Shown: positions 10,535-22,969, counted from the first letter of the stretch. The stretch: 64,000 nucleotides of DNA from Cristatella mucedo (GCA_009760855.2 WPIO01000028.1:2798501-2862500), one strand, 5' to 3'. Notes: generated by a model not told the origin, from the sequence alone. Numbers and translations: made by a program.

Positions 10535-10583
10535 TTGATAAAGCGCCCTCAGAGAACTTAATCTCTCTCTAGGCGCTTTACAT
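10535..10583 (-). other. LINE-A 3'-terminal hairpin (type copy)
   Basis: A perfect 9-bp inverted repeat, TAAAGCGCC and GGCGCTTTA, encloses a 24-nt loop containing AGAGAACTTAATCTCTCTCT, which itself has AGAGA/TCTCT complementarity. The same structure recurs at 18960, 24186, 27493, 39168 and elsewhere. It is the likely recognition structure for the element's own RT, by analogy with the stem-loop at the 3' end of L2-type LINEs such as eel UnaL2. Confidence 0.75.
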
Positions 10584-11827
10584 TTGCTGTAAAGTGAAAT
10601 GCAATTGAATGGTAAGTAAAATCATGCTTGAAAAACAAACGAAATGAATAATATGGTTAGTGGTGACAAGCACAGGGTCAGCATGCAAATGTGGTTAGTG
10701 GCAGCATGAACAGTGTCAGCACACATAAGCACATCAAGGACGAATCACAGGGACCCACTGACTGCTGTCCTAAATAGTTGTTTTTAGGTTCCTTTTAAAT
10801 GTGGTCAGGTCAGGGGATGTTCTGACCCAGATCGGGAGGGAGTTCCAGGCTTTGGGAGCATATGAACTAAATGCACGGTCTCCAAAGGATGTAAGGTTTG
10901 TATGAGGTATTTGTAGACTGTTGGATTCAAAAAATCAGGTGGTACGATGCTTGGCCTGGTGGGGGAGTAGATCTGAGAGATAAGCTGGAGCCAAAGAAGG
11001 AAGTGACTTAAAAGCGAGCGACAAAACCTTGAAGTCAATCCGTTGCTTGACTAGTAGCCAGTGCAGGTCAGCGAGAAGTGGAGTGATATGTCAGCTGCGA
11101 CGCTCACGACAGACAAGCCTAGCTGCAGAGTTTTGCACCAGCTGCAATCGCCTGATCGCACTTGCTGGTAGGCCAGTAAGCAGTGAGTTGCAGAAGTCGA
11201 GACGGGATGTCGCGAATGCATGAACCAACTTAGAAGTGGTATCTTTATCTAATGTGGTATCTCCTATCTATATAATTTACATCAGGTGTCCCTGTCTAAA
11301 AAAAGCCCCAGTTTTGGCAATGTTATGCTGCTGAAAGCAGGCATACTTGACTGTGGAGCTCAAATAAATGTCTAATAAAGGTCATTTTAAAAACGACACA
11401 AAGTTTATGTGCTGATTCAAATAGATACATGTTGGCAGAGCAGGTTTTTAGTGTTAGCCTTTCTAATTTTTAATGAGACTTAGTTGGCCCATAATTAGTA
11501 AGTCAGTTACAATCGTTCGATGCCATCCGCATGCTAATTTATGCAGCTAGGTAGTTGAAAGAATTCGATATACTGGAGGGTTTTATTGGTTCAAAGTTAT
11601 GGTGCAAGTGAGTGTCATCTGCTTTAAAGTGACGGCCTAGATTGTGCTTGTCAATCACTTCGGCAAGAGGGAGAAAATATGCTGTGAAAAAAACGGGTCA
11701 AGCACAGAGCCCTGATATTCCCCATATTTTTCAGGCTAATCGGATAATCTTTGCATATTCACATCAATACTCAAGAGTTTACCACTGAGCCGAAACCTCA
11801 CTCATTGCAATTTGATGCCATTGATAC

Positions 11828-12575
11828 ACAGATTAAATGCTTTTACAGCTTAGCCATCCCGTTTGTTAAATAGCTGTCTTCCACGGTGGCTTGCAATACA
11901 TTTAACTAGGTCCTTACTTCAGTCTCGGCTAGATTATGGCAAATCCATTTTGGCTGATGTATTCATAAAAGCAAGTAGACCGAGGCAGATGGCTCTGAAT
12001 ATGGCTGCAAAGCTAGTTTGCAAATCCCAGAGGTTTGACCGCTTTCTCCTTTGCTAAGAGAGTTAGGATGGCTGCCGGTTGATCTTCAGATACAGAGCAA
12101 GTTTCTCAAGCTGACCCACAAGGGCTGCCATGGTTTGGCTTTTCCCTACCTAGCTGAACTGCAGCACCAGTTCCGACTCCTCGTGCCCTCAGGTCGCGTA
12201 TAAGTTAGCTGTTTGATTTCTTCGCATTGAAATGTTGCCAACATAAGCTGTATCACAGTAGGTCCTTGACTGTGGAACCAGGTTCTGCTCTTCTTATGCA
12301 ACGACCGCTAGCTTCCTTCTGCTGACTATGGTGCATTCTTTTCAGCGAGCCTGAGCTGCTACTTAAATGCTACTCGCAACCTCAACTGCTCTCTCCTGAC
12401 TCTGCTATGCTTCCCACGTTTTCTGTTGTCATGCGAGATTAAGTTTGTTGTCTATGGCATGCACACCGAAAGCCACTTAGGCTGTGAATGTGCTATACAC
12501 AATTAACCTGCATAACACCCAAACATTCTTCGTAGCTTTGTCGAGTTACAGACGGGCTGACATTAATTACATTGG
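11828..12575 (+). mobile_element. LINE-B 3' part, nested in LINE-A
   Basis: The plus strand gives SCLPRWLAIHLTRSLLQSRL, the counterpart of SCLPQWLVKTITSSLFLSRR in LINE-B at 28750-28720 (minus). Further matches follow: the LGWLPVDLQ block near 12067, a 3' UTR with CTACTCGCAACCTCAACTGC (12361 on) and the end AGTTACAGACGGGC...ATTACATTGG near 12545-12575. It carries the ORF end and the whole 3' UTR, 5'-truncated as usual for LINEs, and splits the LINE-A around it. Confidence 0.75.
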
Positions 12576-14330
12576 ATGTAGTAAGGAATGACTTAGTGAT
12601 CGGTTGTATCAACAGCGGACGAAAGAACGTACACAATAAGCTGAGATACACTACCTGAATCTGCATTCATTAGTAGATACACCTAAAAAAAATGCTGAAC
12701 CAATGTATTAATGAGCTCTAAAAGAAGACTAGAACTTACTAGCAGGGTAAGGGGTTTCAATTTACAAGTTATGCTGGTCTGGCGTGATTTGTAACTTAAT
12801 CTTTGATAAGAACGGTAGTCGGTAGGTTGGGTGGAAGTTACTCAAATTCAATTGTTCTAGTGATGCATTTTCGAGTAGTGGCATTATTACAGCCACTTTG
12901 AAAGGTGCTGCGACATCACTTTGAGGCTTTCGAAACATTTATGATGTTAATTATGATTGGCAGCTGAAGATCCATGCATCATAGATGCAGGAGTGTCTGA
13001 GTTGGGTCCACAGTACTACTAGACTTATTTGATTGGCCTGTGATATTCAGGACGAGACCACTAGTGACCTACTTGAAATGTTAACATAGAGGGGCTACTC
13101 GGAATTGAGGATTAAGATTCTTAGGGGGTTGCTGCCGTCTTAAGGATAGACTCCCAATTTGATTCTTTTTTGACCAAAAAAAGTGAGTGAAGCTATCAGG
13201 TAACGTCTTTAATATAAGCTAGACTTGACCTTTGCTATACTTGAATGATACAACAGTCATCCTCGTATGCCTGTCTATGAACAGCCAGTCCTAATCTTCC
13301 TACAATTTTTCAACTTGTGCACAGTAGACCAAGCTAGTTTAGTATCTGTGGCAAAACGTAATCCTTGGGGGTAGAGAGCACTGTCAGTTTGGTCAAAGGT
13401 GCAAACTCGTCGAGCATTTCACCTAGTGTCGTCTTTTAGAAATTCATTGTTGATGAATGACCGGAAAAAAGGATTGATCAGCACAAGCGAATCAGATAAT
13501 CTCAAGCGGACAGCACGGATGACAAGGGTCTTGAGCTTCGTGATTCGCAATCGATTTTAGATGAGGAGGAAGAGTGTACACTTTATAAACTTAATTAAAT
13601 CTGCATGCGGTTATATAAGCAGGATTTGATAGTTATTGCTGCTGATAAAGTGCTGCTTAATGAAGAAAATCAGTCGAATGTGTGAAGCCTGAAGTTACTG
13701 GAGCCTATGCACTCATTATAAGATGTACTAAGTCCGTCAGTGCACGAAATTAAGTGCTGACGGCGTCAGATCAGTTTCTAAAAATTAATGTTGAGACCAC
13801 CCATGTTAAGTAAGGAGCAATTTCTTGCACACAGATTCGAAATGGGATCAGAGAAATCTGAGATAACTGATTACTTGGCACCTGATCGAGTAGCCCGATA
13901 GACAGTTGCCGCCATCCATCAGTTGCTTGCTGTCTGGCTAAATCAGGATAGCAGATTCAAATATCTGCTTGGAGGGTACTGCAATTCTCTCGAAGTTGAA
14001 TTTCGGGCACCTGATGAGAGCAACTCCACCCCTAGTTTTGATTGATTTAGGGGTGCGAAAGAAGAAAAAACCTGCCGGGTGGTGCCTTTAATTGTCCAGC
14101 AGCTTACTTTTTCAGCCAAGTTTCAGTAAAGGCGAGCAGGTTCGGAGCTGTTTTAGAGGTAAAGTTGCTTATTACAGGGAGTTTATTGAACTTTGAGCGA
14201 GGATTCCAAAGATAATAATTAAGTTGTGCCGATCAATTACTAACAGGCCTGAGGGCCACTAAGTTGGAGATATTTATATTGAAGCTTGATTTTGAACGTG
14301 CTGAGTGATTGGAGAAAATGGTAGGATAAC

Positions 14331-14799
14331 CAAACGAGCTGTACTCAGCCCACAGCTCACTCTAAAAAGCACAGTCTTAGCTTACGCCCGCTGCCTCTGT
14401 GATGGCTCTGGGGGAGGCTTTCATTTCGGTTAAGCCTAATTCATGGATCTTAGTGACAGCAATACAATCTATAAACTCATTCAAACTGTGATATTAAAGC
14501 CAAAATAGGTTCGCATGATTATAGATAGCAAGTAGATTACTAGAAGAGTCGTATCTAACTCGACTGCTGGCATTGGAGACCCAGTGGCCCCAAGCTATAA
14601 GCATTTAATGTCCATAGACTAATTCTTAGGTGCTACTGTAAAAAAGGGATTTGCTTAAAATTATCTTATTTGTATCGGTTTTCGTATACGATTTTTGCAA
14701 GAACTTTGGTTTTAAGAAGAATTCTAAAACAAGCACTTTTATTTGCACCTTTAATTATAATACAACGACATCTGCATTCTGATGACCACCCATTTCAGA
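14331..14799. other. unannotated DNA
   Basis: It lies between the LINE-A 5' side and a LINE-B scrap. It could include LINE-A 5' UTR, but no second copy is available in this window to compare. Confidence 0.35.
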
Positions 14800-14990
14800 T
14801 TTATTCTTGCTGTGCTGATTTGGTACTTCCGTGCTACTCACAACCTCAACTGCCGTTTTGAATCACCGATGCTTTTCATTATTTTTATGCATTGGATGGG
14901 ATCTTTTGGTTATTGAACGTATATACAAAACCGGTTAGGCCGTCAATGGCTACATGAAACTCCTCAAGCTTTACATCGGCCTGGTGTTCA
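14800..14990 (+). mobile_element. LINE-B 3' UTR scrap
   Basis: TGCTACTCACAACCTCAACT (from 14831) matches the LINE-B 3' UTR at 12363 (plus) and 28225-28245 (minus), and ACCGGTTAGGCCGTCAATGG near 14930 matches ACCGAAAGCCACTTAGGCTG at 12467. No coding part is present. Confidence 0.6.
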
Positions 14991-16636
14991 TGGCTTTGCC
15001 TTGTTAATAATAGACGGATTGCTGTAAATTATACCACAACGTTATTCCATTTTTCCGATATAATTTTTATCAAGGGTAGTCGTGTAGTGTGGTGCAGTTT
15101 TGCTGAAACAATGGGCAACTACATTCCTCAAAATATTGATACCCACTGCCCAGGAACGACGAATGCGAAGGGAGCAGCCGTGAAGGAAGTGTGCCAAAAC
15201 TAGTGACCTACACTGTACGTGTCGATACGATGCCTAGAACTGTTATTTCATGCACACTGCTTAGAGTGGTGAGTGATACGGCGCAGTGAATAAATGGGTC
15301 AGAATAATAATGAAATACCTTTGCCAATGATGGTAACGAAATGACAGTGTTAGCTCATAGCCACGTACCCATACTCCCGTATTCTAAATTCAGGGATACA
15401 GACAGGCATCTTTCGTCCGGTGAGCTGACTAATTAAAGTAAGAAAGTTCTTCATTCCGTCCTTCAAGAGGCAAGATTGCCCACTTCCTTCAAGTGGCAAG
15501 ATGGCACATTGTTGTCTTCCGTGACGGAAATACTATGACTCGGGGGGGGGAAGAACGGGCAGTGGTTCATGGTTCCACAGAAGTTCCGTCTGAGTCAGAA
15601 AGCAGCACGAGAGTTCTAGGAAGCCGGTCAGTGAAGATCATCCTGCAGACTCATATGACCTTGAGCGATATAATTTCTCGAGAGCTTCCGCTCCTATCAG
15701 GACGATTGAAATCCAGATCATTGCAATTTAGAAATTTGATATCTTGATAAGCTTCTGTTTTCATCCGAGGGATATATGCAGGATTTTTCTGGTGTGTAGC
15801 TATATTGTTCCAGTGTTTCTCCCCCTTTACGGTTTTAAGTGAAATTCGTCCCAGATTAAAGACTATTTTTTGGGAAAAGCAGCGATCGAGACTCCCGGTA
15901 GTCAAACCTAAATTTATCATTGAAAGGGCTAGGTCGAGGCTGCTGATCCCGACCATTGATGTTCTGGATATTTTTCCAAGGGCGAAATTCCGTACTTTAT
16001 CTTAGGGTCACTTAAGTACAGGAACAGTAGCATGCCTGTAATTGTGCAATGGATGTAAGGCTGGGCGGCTTTTCGTGCTGCAGCAAGTGTTTGCGAGAAA
16101 TACCAGGATAACAACACTAATATCAGTGAGTTTTTCGGTTTTCAGTGAAGCTACTATACAATCTTTTACGTTATTTAACTTGGGTTTTTCCGGTGCAAGC
16201 TAAGGAACTCCTGGCCCTGTTTACAGTGATTAGGTTTGTACCTGAAATGCCAAAGTTGATGAGATCTACTTAATGCACACCGGGCACACTGAATCATAAT
16301 TCTAGAACAGATGGAGTCACTCCATTTGCCGTCGAGCACTCTATCACCTCACCCGAAGCTTGGTATTATATTTCATTGCTCTGACCGGGACTTCGTAAAA
16401 TGTAGGCCTTATAGTAAAACTATAGTTCAGACACCTAGTATGTAGTCTGCTTTATATGGTCTTAATTAGTGCAGTAAGGACTAACATTGAATTGGCAGTG
16501 AGTGCACGATTGGAGCTTGCAGAAGAGGTAAGTTTTCAATGTACTTCAAGCTGATTGGAAAAGGTTCTTAACGTGAGCCAATCGTAGCAGCGATGTGCCA
16601 GTAGACTTGTACTAGAACTGAACCTAGGGATACACT
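14991..16636. other. unannotated DNA
   Basis: Open frames here (15493-15747 plus; 15651-15956 minus, 101 codons; 15805-16005 plus) overlap on opposite strands and show no motif I recognise. A G run of ten lies at 15542-15551. I leave the stretch uncalled. Confidence 0.4.
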
Positions 16637-17395
16637 TGCATAACAGTGCCGGCCTTGGCTCAATTTTTAAACACGAGAATTGCTCAGTTGAGAAAATTCC
16701 TTTGTCCTGGATCAGTGAGCCAAAGAAGAGCACCAGCCTGGTGAAATAAAAATAGCTTAAGCACAAGCCTGGAAGCTTTGGGATCAGCTGTTTTGATTCG
16801 GCATTTAGCATTGGTCTGCTATCCACTGGCGCGGCTGATAGACGATGGCTGGCCTGTCAATCTAGTTCAGAACTCGGTCCTAAAATAATTGTTTGGAACC
16901 GTATCTGCACTCAAGCTGGACTGGATACTAATTCCTTATGGTTATGGCTCTCGATGTCGGCTTCACTGCTTCTATGCACTTACCTTATTGTCTCTGCTAG
17001 GTATTAAAGAGCAGAGTGACAATCGCTCAAGGCAGCGTCTTCGGCTTCATTTTAACCCTGTTGCCGGTAGTTGTCGCACTCGTCTTCTCTAAAAGCGAGG
17101 GAGGTGGGGCTTTTTGCTGGCGATTGATGGAACAGAGTGAGAGAGTGCCAAAAGGATTCCGTGGACGCCACAGAATATGACCACATAGTGCTCATAGCTC
17201 GCATCTTGTGTTTGTGTCCTGCCTGCGTGTGTGCACACGTTATCTCAGCATTTGAATTTGCCAACGCGAATTAGAAGTAGTTCGGTAAAGTACGTGAAGT
17301 ATTCCTGCCTTTACAGTGGAAGCGCAGCCCTGGTTCTCCAGTCACGGCTCAAGCTCTGTTGGTAAGGGCTCCTTCATATATTTGGGTCTGATGAA
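16637..17395. mobile_element. old, inverted copy of the 4148-5596 LTR (partial)
   Basis: Compared with the reverse complement of the LTR at 4148-5596, this copy aligns from its terminus: TGCCGGCCTTGGCT with TGCTGGCCTTGGCT, TTCCTTTGTCCTGGATCAGT with CTCCTTTGTCCTGGAGCAGT, ATGGCTGGCCTGTCAA with TTGGCTGGCCTGTCAA, and AAAAGCGAGGGAGG with GAAAGCGAGGGAGG. It continues to CTCCTTCATATATTTGGGTC near 17388. Most CpG positions of the young copy read TG or CA here. The tandem-repeat end is truncated. It confirms that the LTR is a dispersed family. Confidence 0.75.
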
Positions 17396-18937
17396 TGAAA
17401 CAATATCCTTTAAGATACCATTCATTCGCACATTGCTCAAGCTTGACGGTCTTTAAGTGAATTTTTTATTCATCACAGGTTTTTAAAGAGAATTTTAAGT
17501 AGTTTGAGTGATGATTTTCTGTCGGGGAGAACAGCATCACCGTCCTAAGACAGGTCCTGGTTGGAGGGGTTAAGATGTCTTGGAACCGACATTAGGATGA
17601 GATTGTTAGAATGTATAGCATTTCAAGTAATTATATTCTTCAAAAATATATGTGGAGCCACAATAATTTTGAAAAATGTAAAGGTAATGATGGTTTATTT
17701 ATTCATTGAAGTCTAAAATGATTATGAGAAAATGTTCAGTTATGATTCTTTACAGCTATTAAAGTAGCTAATTATGTCTATGTTCCCAAACCTTTTATAA
17801 GCTGCAGTGGTTGTGGGCAAGAACCCGGTTAGTGTGATACAGGTTTCCAATGCTGTGATTGAAATCAAATATGGAGATCATATTTATATTAGCTATTTTT
17901 TTCTTTCCTTAAGTAAAAATGGATCACCATAGAACAAAGATGAAACTATGATATAGATATGAAACTATGCATGATGTCATCAAGCATGTTAGCAGACATT
18001 TCTACTACTCACCACCAAACGGAGGTTACCTCTTACCCTGCATTATGGTATAGGATTATCTGGACAACGTTTTCAATAGTATGACTATCATCACACTGTC
18101 GCCAAAGTGACAACACGATTATTTTATAATTGTTAACGGATGCTCTTACGAATTAAATCCACCTGATATGCGTATAGAAACTACTGTTTGTGACTTTAGT
18201 GAATATTAAAATCTTACAGTGGATTAATATTTGCCTAGGTAACCCCATGTATTTTACATCGATCACTACCCTTTAATTCATGACTTAAACGAATAAACTT
18301 CACTTAGTGGTTACAGATGATTTTTCTTCTACATATTGAGGCTTTAGTAACGATTAATTTTAATTATAATGCGTAGCCTGAGAAAAGAGTTTGCTAACAA
18401 AAATTACCTCTGCTTTTCATCTGAAAGCGACAAGATAAGACCTGTTTTAAAAAGTTCTGATTGTTTCCTACAAATTTCCTTAGGGTTTTTTCAGGTTTTT
18501 ACACCGATTCTTAGTTCTTAAATGAAGAAACGTATCAAACTTTAAGTTAAGAAGGTTTATCATCTTTACTTCGGATGCAAGGTCAGTGACTAAGACCAGC
18601 CTAAGATCCTCCCATATAGGCTGTGCTACATGTACAACAAAACTTTTCCAGTAGTTGAATGTTGAAAGACCATTAATGCCGTTGGCATTTCCAATGTTAT
18701 GGAGAGATCCATGCAACCACATAAAGTAATATTAATTCTGCTCGGCTCCTCCTATTTCCGCTGGAATATCGAAGCAAATAAGGTCGGGAATGTATAACCA
18801 AGAGTTCCGTCAGAATTGAGATATGTTCCACACGGTAAAAGACTTCTTACTACAGTTCAGAGACTCCAGCAGACTATTCTCTTGATTCATGATGACATGT
18901 GAGAGCGGACCTGCTCTTTTCCTGGTGCATCAGCATG
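17396..18937. other. unannotated AT-rich DNA
   Basis: No repeat or domain was recognised. The minus-strand frame at 18480-18722 (80 codons) has no signature I can name. Confidence 0.45.
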
Positions 18938-19070
18938 CAGTGATAATAATAATAATTATAATGTACTTGATAAAGCGCCCTCAGAGAACTTAGTCTCTTT
19001 TTAGGTGCTTTACATTTGCTGCAAAGGGAAATGCAGTGATCCCTATTTTTTAGTGGTGCATAATCAACCC
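18938..19070 (-). mobile_element. LINE-A 3' end only
   Basis: The (AAT)n tail (18944-18960) and the hairpin (TAAAGCGCC...TAGGTGCTTTA) are present, followed by about 60 bp of 3' UTR (TTTGCTGCAAAGGGAAATGC). One hairpin arm carries a G-to-T change. The copy is very short, so it is either a severely 5'-truncated insertion or a remnant. Confidence 0.8.
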
Positions 19071-19889
19071 CGAACAGAATTACATTTGGCCACGTTCGTG
19101 ATTTGAACTTATCCGAGAACGAGTCAGAATTGCTAGGATAAAGACTCCAACATGGGAATCTTCTCAATGATGTCATAATTACTTAAATCATAAGTTCCCC
19201 AACAGTTTGACCCTTTCCTTAGAAACAAAAGTAATCTTGTATTATGTTGCAGAATTTAGGGCCTCATGAACGCCTTACAAATCACTCGTGACGTAAAATA
19301 ATGTAGACTATTTGCAGACTTTTCAAACATAAATCTTAAGGCTGTGTTCCTGCACAAAGGAAACCGTCTTCAATCTATTGCAGTATTCCAGTAGCACAAG
19401 CTGTCCACATGCAAGAGACATAGCATAACTTGTATGGAGCTACTTAATTTCACTGACTATAATAAGTATAGCTGGTACATATGTGGTCATTTGAAGGTAT
19501 CTACTCTTTAATCGGGACTGTAGCAGGGATAAACAAAATATTTGTGCTTTTTACGAGAGTGTGTAAATTGCGGGAGGAATGGACTAGCGTGCAAACTTAA
19601 CAGTTGGAGAGAAGAATAGGTATAATCTAGCTCTATTCAACGCTCGCTAAATCTTGCTACTACCCCATCACATAGAAATTGGTTTGATAAAGGCCTCTTG
19701 GAAGTCATAAACCGTTCTTCGCCAGCTTCCCGATACCTGTATGAAAAAATCCCTCCATTCGTAGAAGCAAATATTGAAGAGTGAGTTTTGTGGATCATCA
19801 TATTCAGAAGCTCTTCAAAAATTATTAGTTCAAATTGCTGCATGGTGATGCGAAACAAACATTTATACTAGCTGATTTTACAGCCTCTT
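19071..19889. other. unannotated DNA
   Basis: Nothing recognised on either strand. Confidence 0.45.
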
Positions 19890-20055
19890 TTTTATAGCAA
19901 AAGAAGGGCCTGTACGGCTATACCACTGCTTTAAGTGGTGATAAAGTATCGCACACCACGAGATTCGCACACCACGAGATTCAAACCGACGACCTCGGGG
20001 CCGAGGTCGTGAAAAGCAGCCACCTTACCTAGTGAGCCATCAATGCTAAACACTG
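19890..20055 (-). mobile_element. SINE2 copy
   Basis: On the plus strand CACGAGATTCAAACCGACGA then CCTCGGGGCCGAGGTCGTGA and AGCAGCCACCTTACCTAGTG form the reverse complement of a tRNA-like head with its B-box. The preceding block has the family's TGCTTTAAGTGGTGATAAAG element. CACGAGATTC is duplicated in tandem (19956-19981). Its relatives are at 26600, 33505 and 54555. Confidence 0.7.
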
Positions 20056-20329
20056 CTTGCCTAGTGCTTGTGAATTTTCTGGGGAATCTGATGACAGAGA
20101 AGTACATCCAACTAGTAGAAGACGTGCTGATGCAATAAAAGAATTTGGCGGCAATATTATTATTTTTTAAGATCTAATACCTCAATTCCCTTTTGTAATT
20201 CTTCCCTAACATCTGTTGTATGTTTTTTATGAACATGGCAAACATTTGCATAAACATATCGTAACAATGGATACAATATATCAGGGTAAATAGTCCACTA
20301 CAATACTGCTCATGAGGAAATCACGGTCA
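20056..20329. other. unannotated DNA
   Basis: AT-rich spacer between SINE2 and an RT relic; nothing recognised. Confidence 0.4.
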
Positions 20330-20925
20330 GGTCAGAATTAGGTAAAGTACCCTGCAAAAGGCTCGCTTTGATTGACCTTTGGGCACCGTTTGATTCAATT
20401 GATCACACAGCCGTTCGGGAGAGCGCCTGCCACCTCTCATTTGTCTAATTGGCTCTAGGCTGCAGTGACTTTGATTAAAGCAGGGTCGGATAACCGAGTG
20501 GAGTGACGTAGCTACCGATTTTGGTAGCTCGATTGCCCACCAGGTGCAAAGTCCTGTTTTATTTCAGAGTTTTCTGATCTCGTTTCGATTCTGCTTGCAA
20601 TAAATCTACATTTCTTTATTACCGTTGATTTCAAAAATCATTTTGATAACATATCTGACGCATTTAGCAATGAATTGTGAGCACTTTCCAACTCAAATGT
20701 ATTCCTACTCATGTTATTTTAAAGAAGATGATGATCATTCGAAGAGCTATTAAGGAACTGGATACACCAATGCTTTCTGCTCTGTGCTTGGTTCGCTTAT
20801 TGCCCCAATATATATCATTCCTCTTGCAGATGCAATAGCTAAGTCAAATTCAGGCTTCGACTTCTATGCGAATGACACAGCTGCACCCATACTTTGACCT
20901 CTGGCAGCCTTTTAGCTATTTTAAA
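20330..20925 (+). mobile_element. LINE-A-type reverse transcriptase fragment
   Basis: The plus strand gives LIDLWAPFDSIDH near 20376-20405 (family form LLDLSAAFDTIDH, RT motif A) and, at about 20800-20890, PIYIIPLADAIAKSNSGFDF followed by YANDT, matching FTVYILPLAD and the YADDT catalytic block, with one Asp changed to Asn. A diverged GSVLG block precedes it. The frame is broken in between. A SINE1 follows directly. Confidence 0.75.
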
Positions 20926-20927
20926 GT

Positions 20928-21030
20928 TTAGGCTGTTAAGGTGCTCGCCCCGACCAAGGTCTGACTGAGGTCGTGGGCTCGAGCCCCAAGGCATATGTGA
21001 ACTGCAACACCTCTCATGTACCATTATCAA
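20928..21030 (+). mobile_element. SINE1 copy with damaged tail
   Basis: The tRNA-like part is well kept (GGCTGTTAAGGTGCTCGCCC, GGTCTGACTGAGGTCGTGGG, CTCGAGCCCC). The tail (GAACTGCAACACCTCTCATG) is degraded. It sits immediately after the YANDT block of the LINE fragment. Confidence 0.75.
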
Positions 21031-21619
21031 ATGTGCTATTGTTAAAATACGAAATATTGAAAAGTTGACTGCCTTCGTGGACAGAGAAACCACACGTCCG
21101 GTGGTGCAATCATTTAGGTAATGCCTTATCAAATTTTGTATTTCACTGTTTCCAGATTTACCGCCTTAAAGTAACCAGGCAGTCATAGTTGGTATACAAC
21201 TTGGCAGCCAGGCTTTTCTGTCTTGAGTTTGGCAATCTAACCCTACTTTTAATTAAATTATATTATGTCGATAATAGCTGCAACTGATAGCAAACTGAGA
21301 TAGTTAGATCACTTTCTAGACACTCAGCATGTGCCGAAATTTTCTTTCATAACTGGTGAATTTTGGAGACATTAATGAATAGGAAATATCACATAAGGTC
21401 TAAGCAGGAGATATACACAGTTTATTAGCAGTTTAGAAGCAGCTGTATTTCCACAGAGTTGGAGTAATAGTTTTTAAAATCGTGTTCACTGACTGCCCAG
21501 TTTTCAAAGTCCAAACTTCGTGAGAGCAACGACACGCCAAACAAATGCAAAGTTTGTGTTTATTTAACTAGTTAAAAAAAATTTTTGAATACGTTGAAAA
21601 ACATGCAGCAAACTTACGA
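21031..21619. other. unannotated DNA
   Basis: Nothing recognised. Confidence 0.4.
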
Positions 21620-21700
21620 ATCTACTAGCTCTTCGCGATTGAGGTTACGGCTCGAGTCCTGCACTAGGCCTTCATTTACTGCCCACTGCAAGTCATTGTG
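21620..21700 (+). mobile_element. possible SINE2 fragment
   Basis: GATTGAGGTTACGGCTCGAG, TCCTGCACTAGG and TTTACTGCCCACTGCAAGTC parallel the SINE2 B-box and hairpin region at 33550-33615. Only about 80 bp match, and the head and the 3' end are not clear. Confidence 0.4.
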
Positions 21701-22204
21701 TTAGCCGGATGGAATCTTGTGCTACGAACACTGAGGCTGTTGGGTCATCTAGTCTTTTATCCCTATGTCTTTGCCAAGGGGTATGGTGGCAGCCGTTCAC
21801 AACCCGGTTCGTGTATTCAAGTCCTGAAGTGGTCAATCCTTGCTTGACTACTGCGAGTGGTGGGTACATCAGCCAGGGCTTTAGTAATGCTATACTTAAT
21901 CGCATTACCTTTACGAACTAGACTCCTGCTAATACTTTTGCATCATTTGCTTGCTCTCTTGTACACTTGAAACATCTTCAGAAGCTGCAGGAGTTTAAGC
22001 AGGAATTTGCATCTTTACAGTCCTATTGCAGGTGAATTAAGGAGGCTTCTTGCTCCAGTATTGGGTATATTTTGCACTTTTAATTTTCAATTATTAATAT
22101 TGATAATGATGTAACATTTCAGCTCACACATGAAAATGTATCTCCTTCCTGGCACGCTAATTAAGTTTTGCAGACTGGATGGCCGTATGACTAGGTAGTA
22201 CTTA
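21701..22204. other. unannotated DNA
   Basis: Two 70-codon frames on opposite strands overlap almost fully at 21693-21921, with no motif in either. No other feature was seen. Confidence 0.35.
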
Positions 22205-22682
22205 TCAGGAAATCTTTACTATCGGGCTAACAATCATACCACCGCCTTTTCAAAATCTAGCTGTTTATCTATATGTCGTAGAAACATCAAGTCCTTTGGA
22301 GCCCGTGCCTTTAGTTCGTGTTCTCCCAAAGTCCGGGACCCACTCCCGACTTGCTTCACGACATCTCCTGACATTATCACATTAAAACATATGCTAAAAC
22401 GCTTCTGTTTATCAAAACATTTAGTGGTTTTTCGTTATTCATCTTGTGTAGGCTCATACTTGCTGAGATTGTGAATGCTGCCACTAACTATACTTGCATT
22501 CTGATCCTGCACATGTCATCCTTAATTGTGTTGTTCTTGCTGTTCATTGACTATACTACCACTAATCATTCAATCGTGCTTTCTTTTCAGCAAATGTAAA
22601 GTGCACTAGAAAGAAATTGAGTTCTCTAAAAATGCTATATCAGCTCTATCATTATATCAACTGCACAATTAATAATAATGTA
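22205..22682 (+). mobile_element. LINE-A 3' end on the plus strand
   Basis: It runs in the sense direction through the ORF end (CCTTTGGAGCCCGTGCCTTT, AAGTCCGGGACCCACTCCCG) and the 3' UTR (GTGAATGCTGCCACTAACTA, ATTCTGATCCTGCACATG) to CAGCAAATGTAAAGTGCACT, the decayed hairpin and an (AAT)n tail. It is one of few LINE-A copies in this orientation. Confidence 0.8.
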
Positions 22683-22969
22683 CTTTCACAGTTTCAGCAT
22701 GTATACTGCTACGTTGATTACTTGGGCAGTTTCAGCACCTATGAGCACTCAAAGGAAAGTTAACATAGACTAAATACTGTGTTAAGAGCTGTGAGAAACA
22801 GGTGGAGTCTTTGTGCAATTTCTTTAAAGGGACCACAAAATGGTGTCTGATAAGAAATCTGTTCAATCCTTCTACAACCACGTGAATCAAGAAGCAGCAC
22901 ACGCTCACTAAACGTATCTACCGAGGGAAAAGTTGAAAAAATGAGATCACGAGACAGATCATTTTCCCT

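Larger units (their letters stand above)
10503..14330 (-). mobile_element. LINE-A, nearly full length, degenerate
   Basis: Read on the minus strand, the element runs from an endonuclease-type region (about 14330-13400) through linker and RT (about 13300-11230) to the C-terminal block and 3' UTR. The 3' end is an (ATT)n tail at 10503-10530 and a hairpin with 9-bp arms TAAAGCGCC (10539-10547) and GGCGCTTTA (10572-10580). 13880-14210 matches the better preserved endonuclease portion at 27060-27430, and 12780-13090 matches 25740-26090. All frames are broken by stops and indels. A plus-strand LINE-B piece is nested at 11828-12575. This is a CR1/L2-group element. Confidence 0.75.

Noticed and set aside
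15651-15956. 101-codon minus-strand frame
   Set aside because: It overlaps two plus-strand frames, has no recognisable domain, and there is no conservation evidence. Length alone is within chance.
18480-18722. 80-codon minus-strand frame as a possible host exon
   Set aside because: No motif was recognised and I see no convincing splice-site context. Left uncalled.
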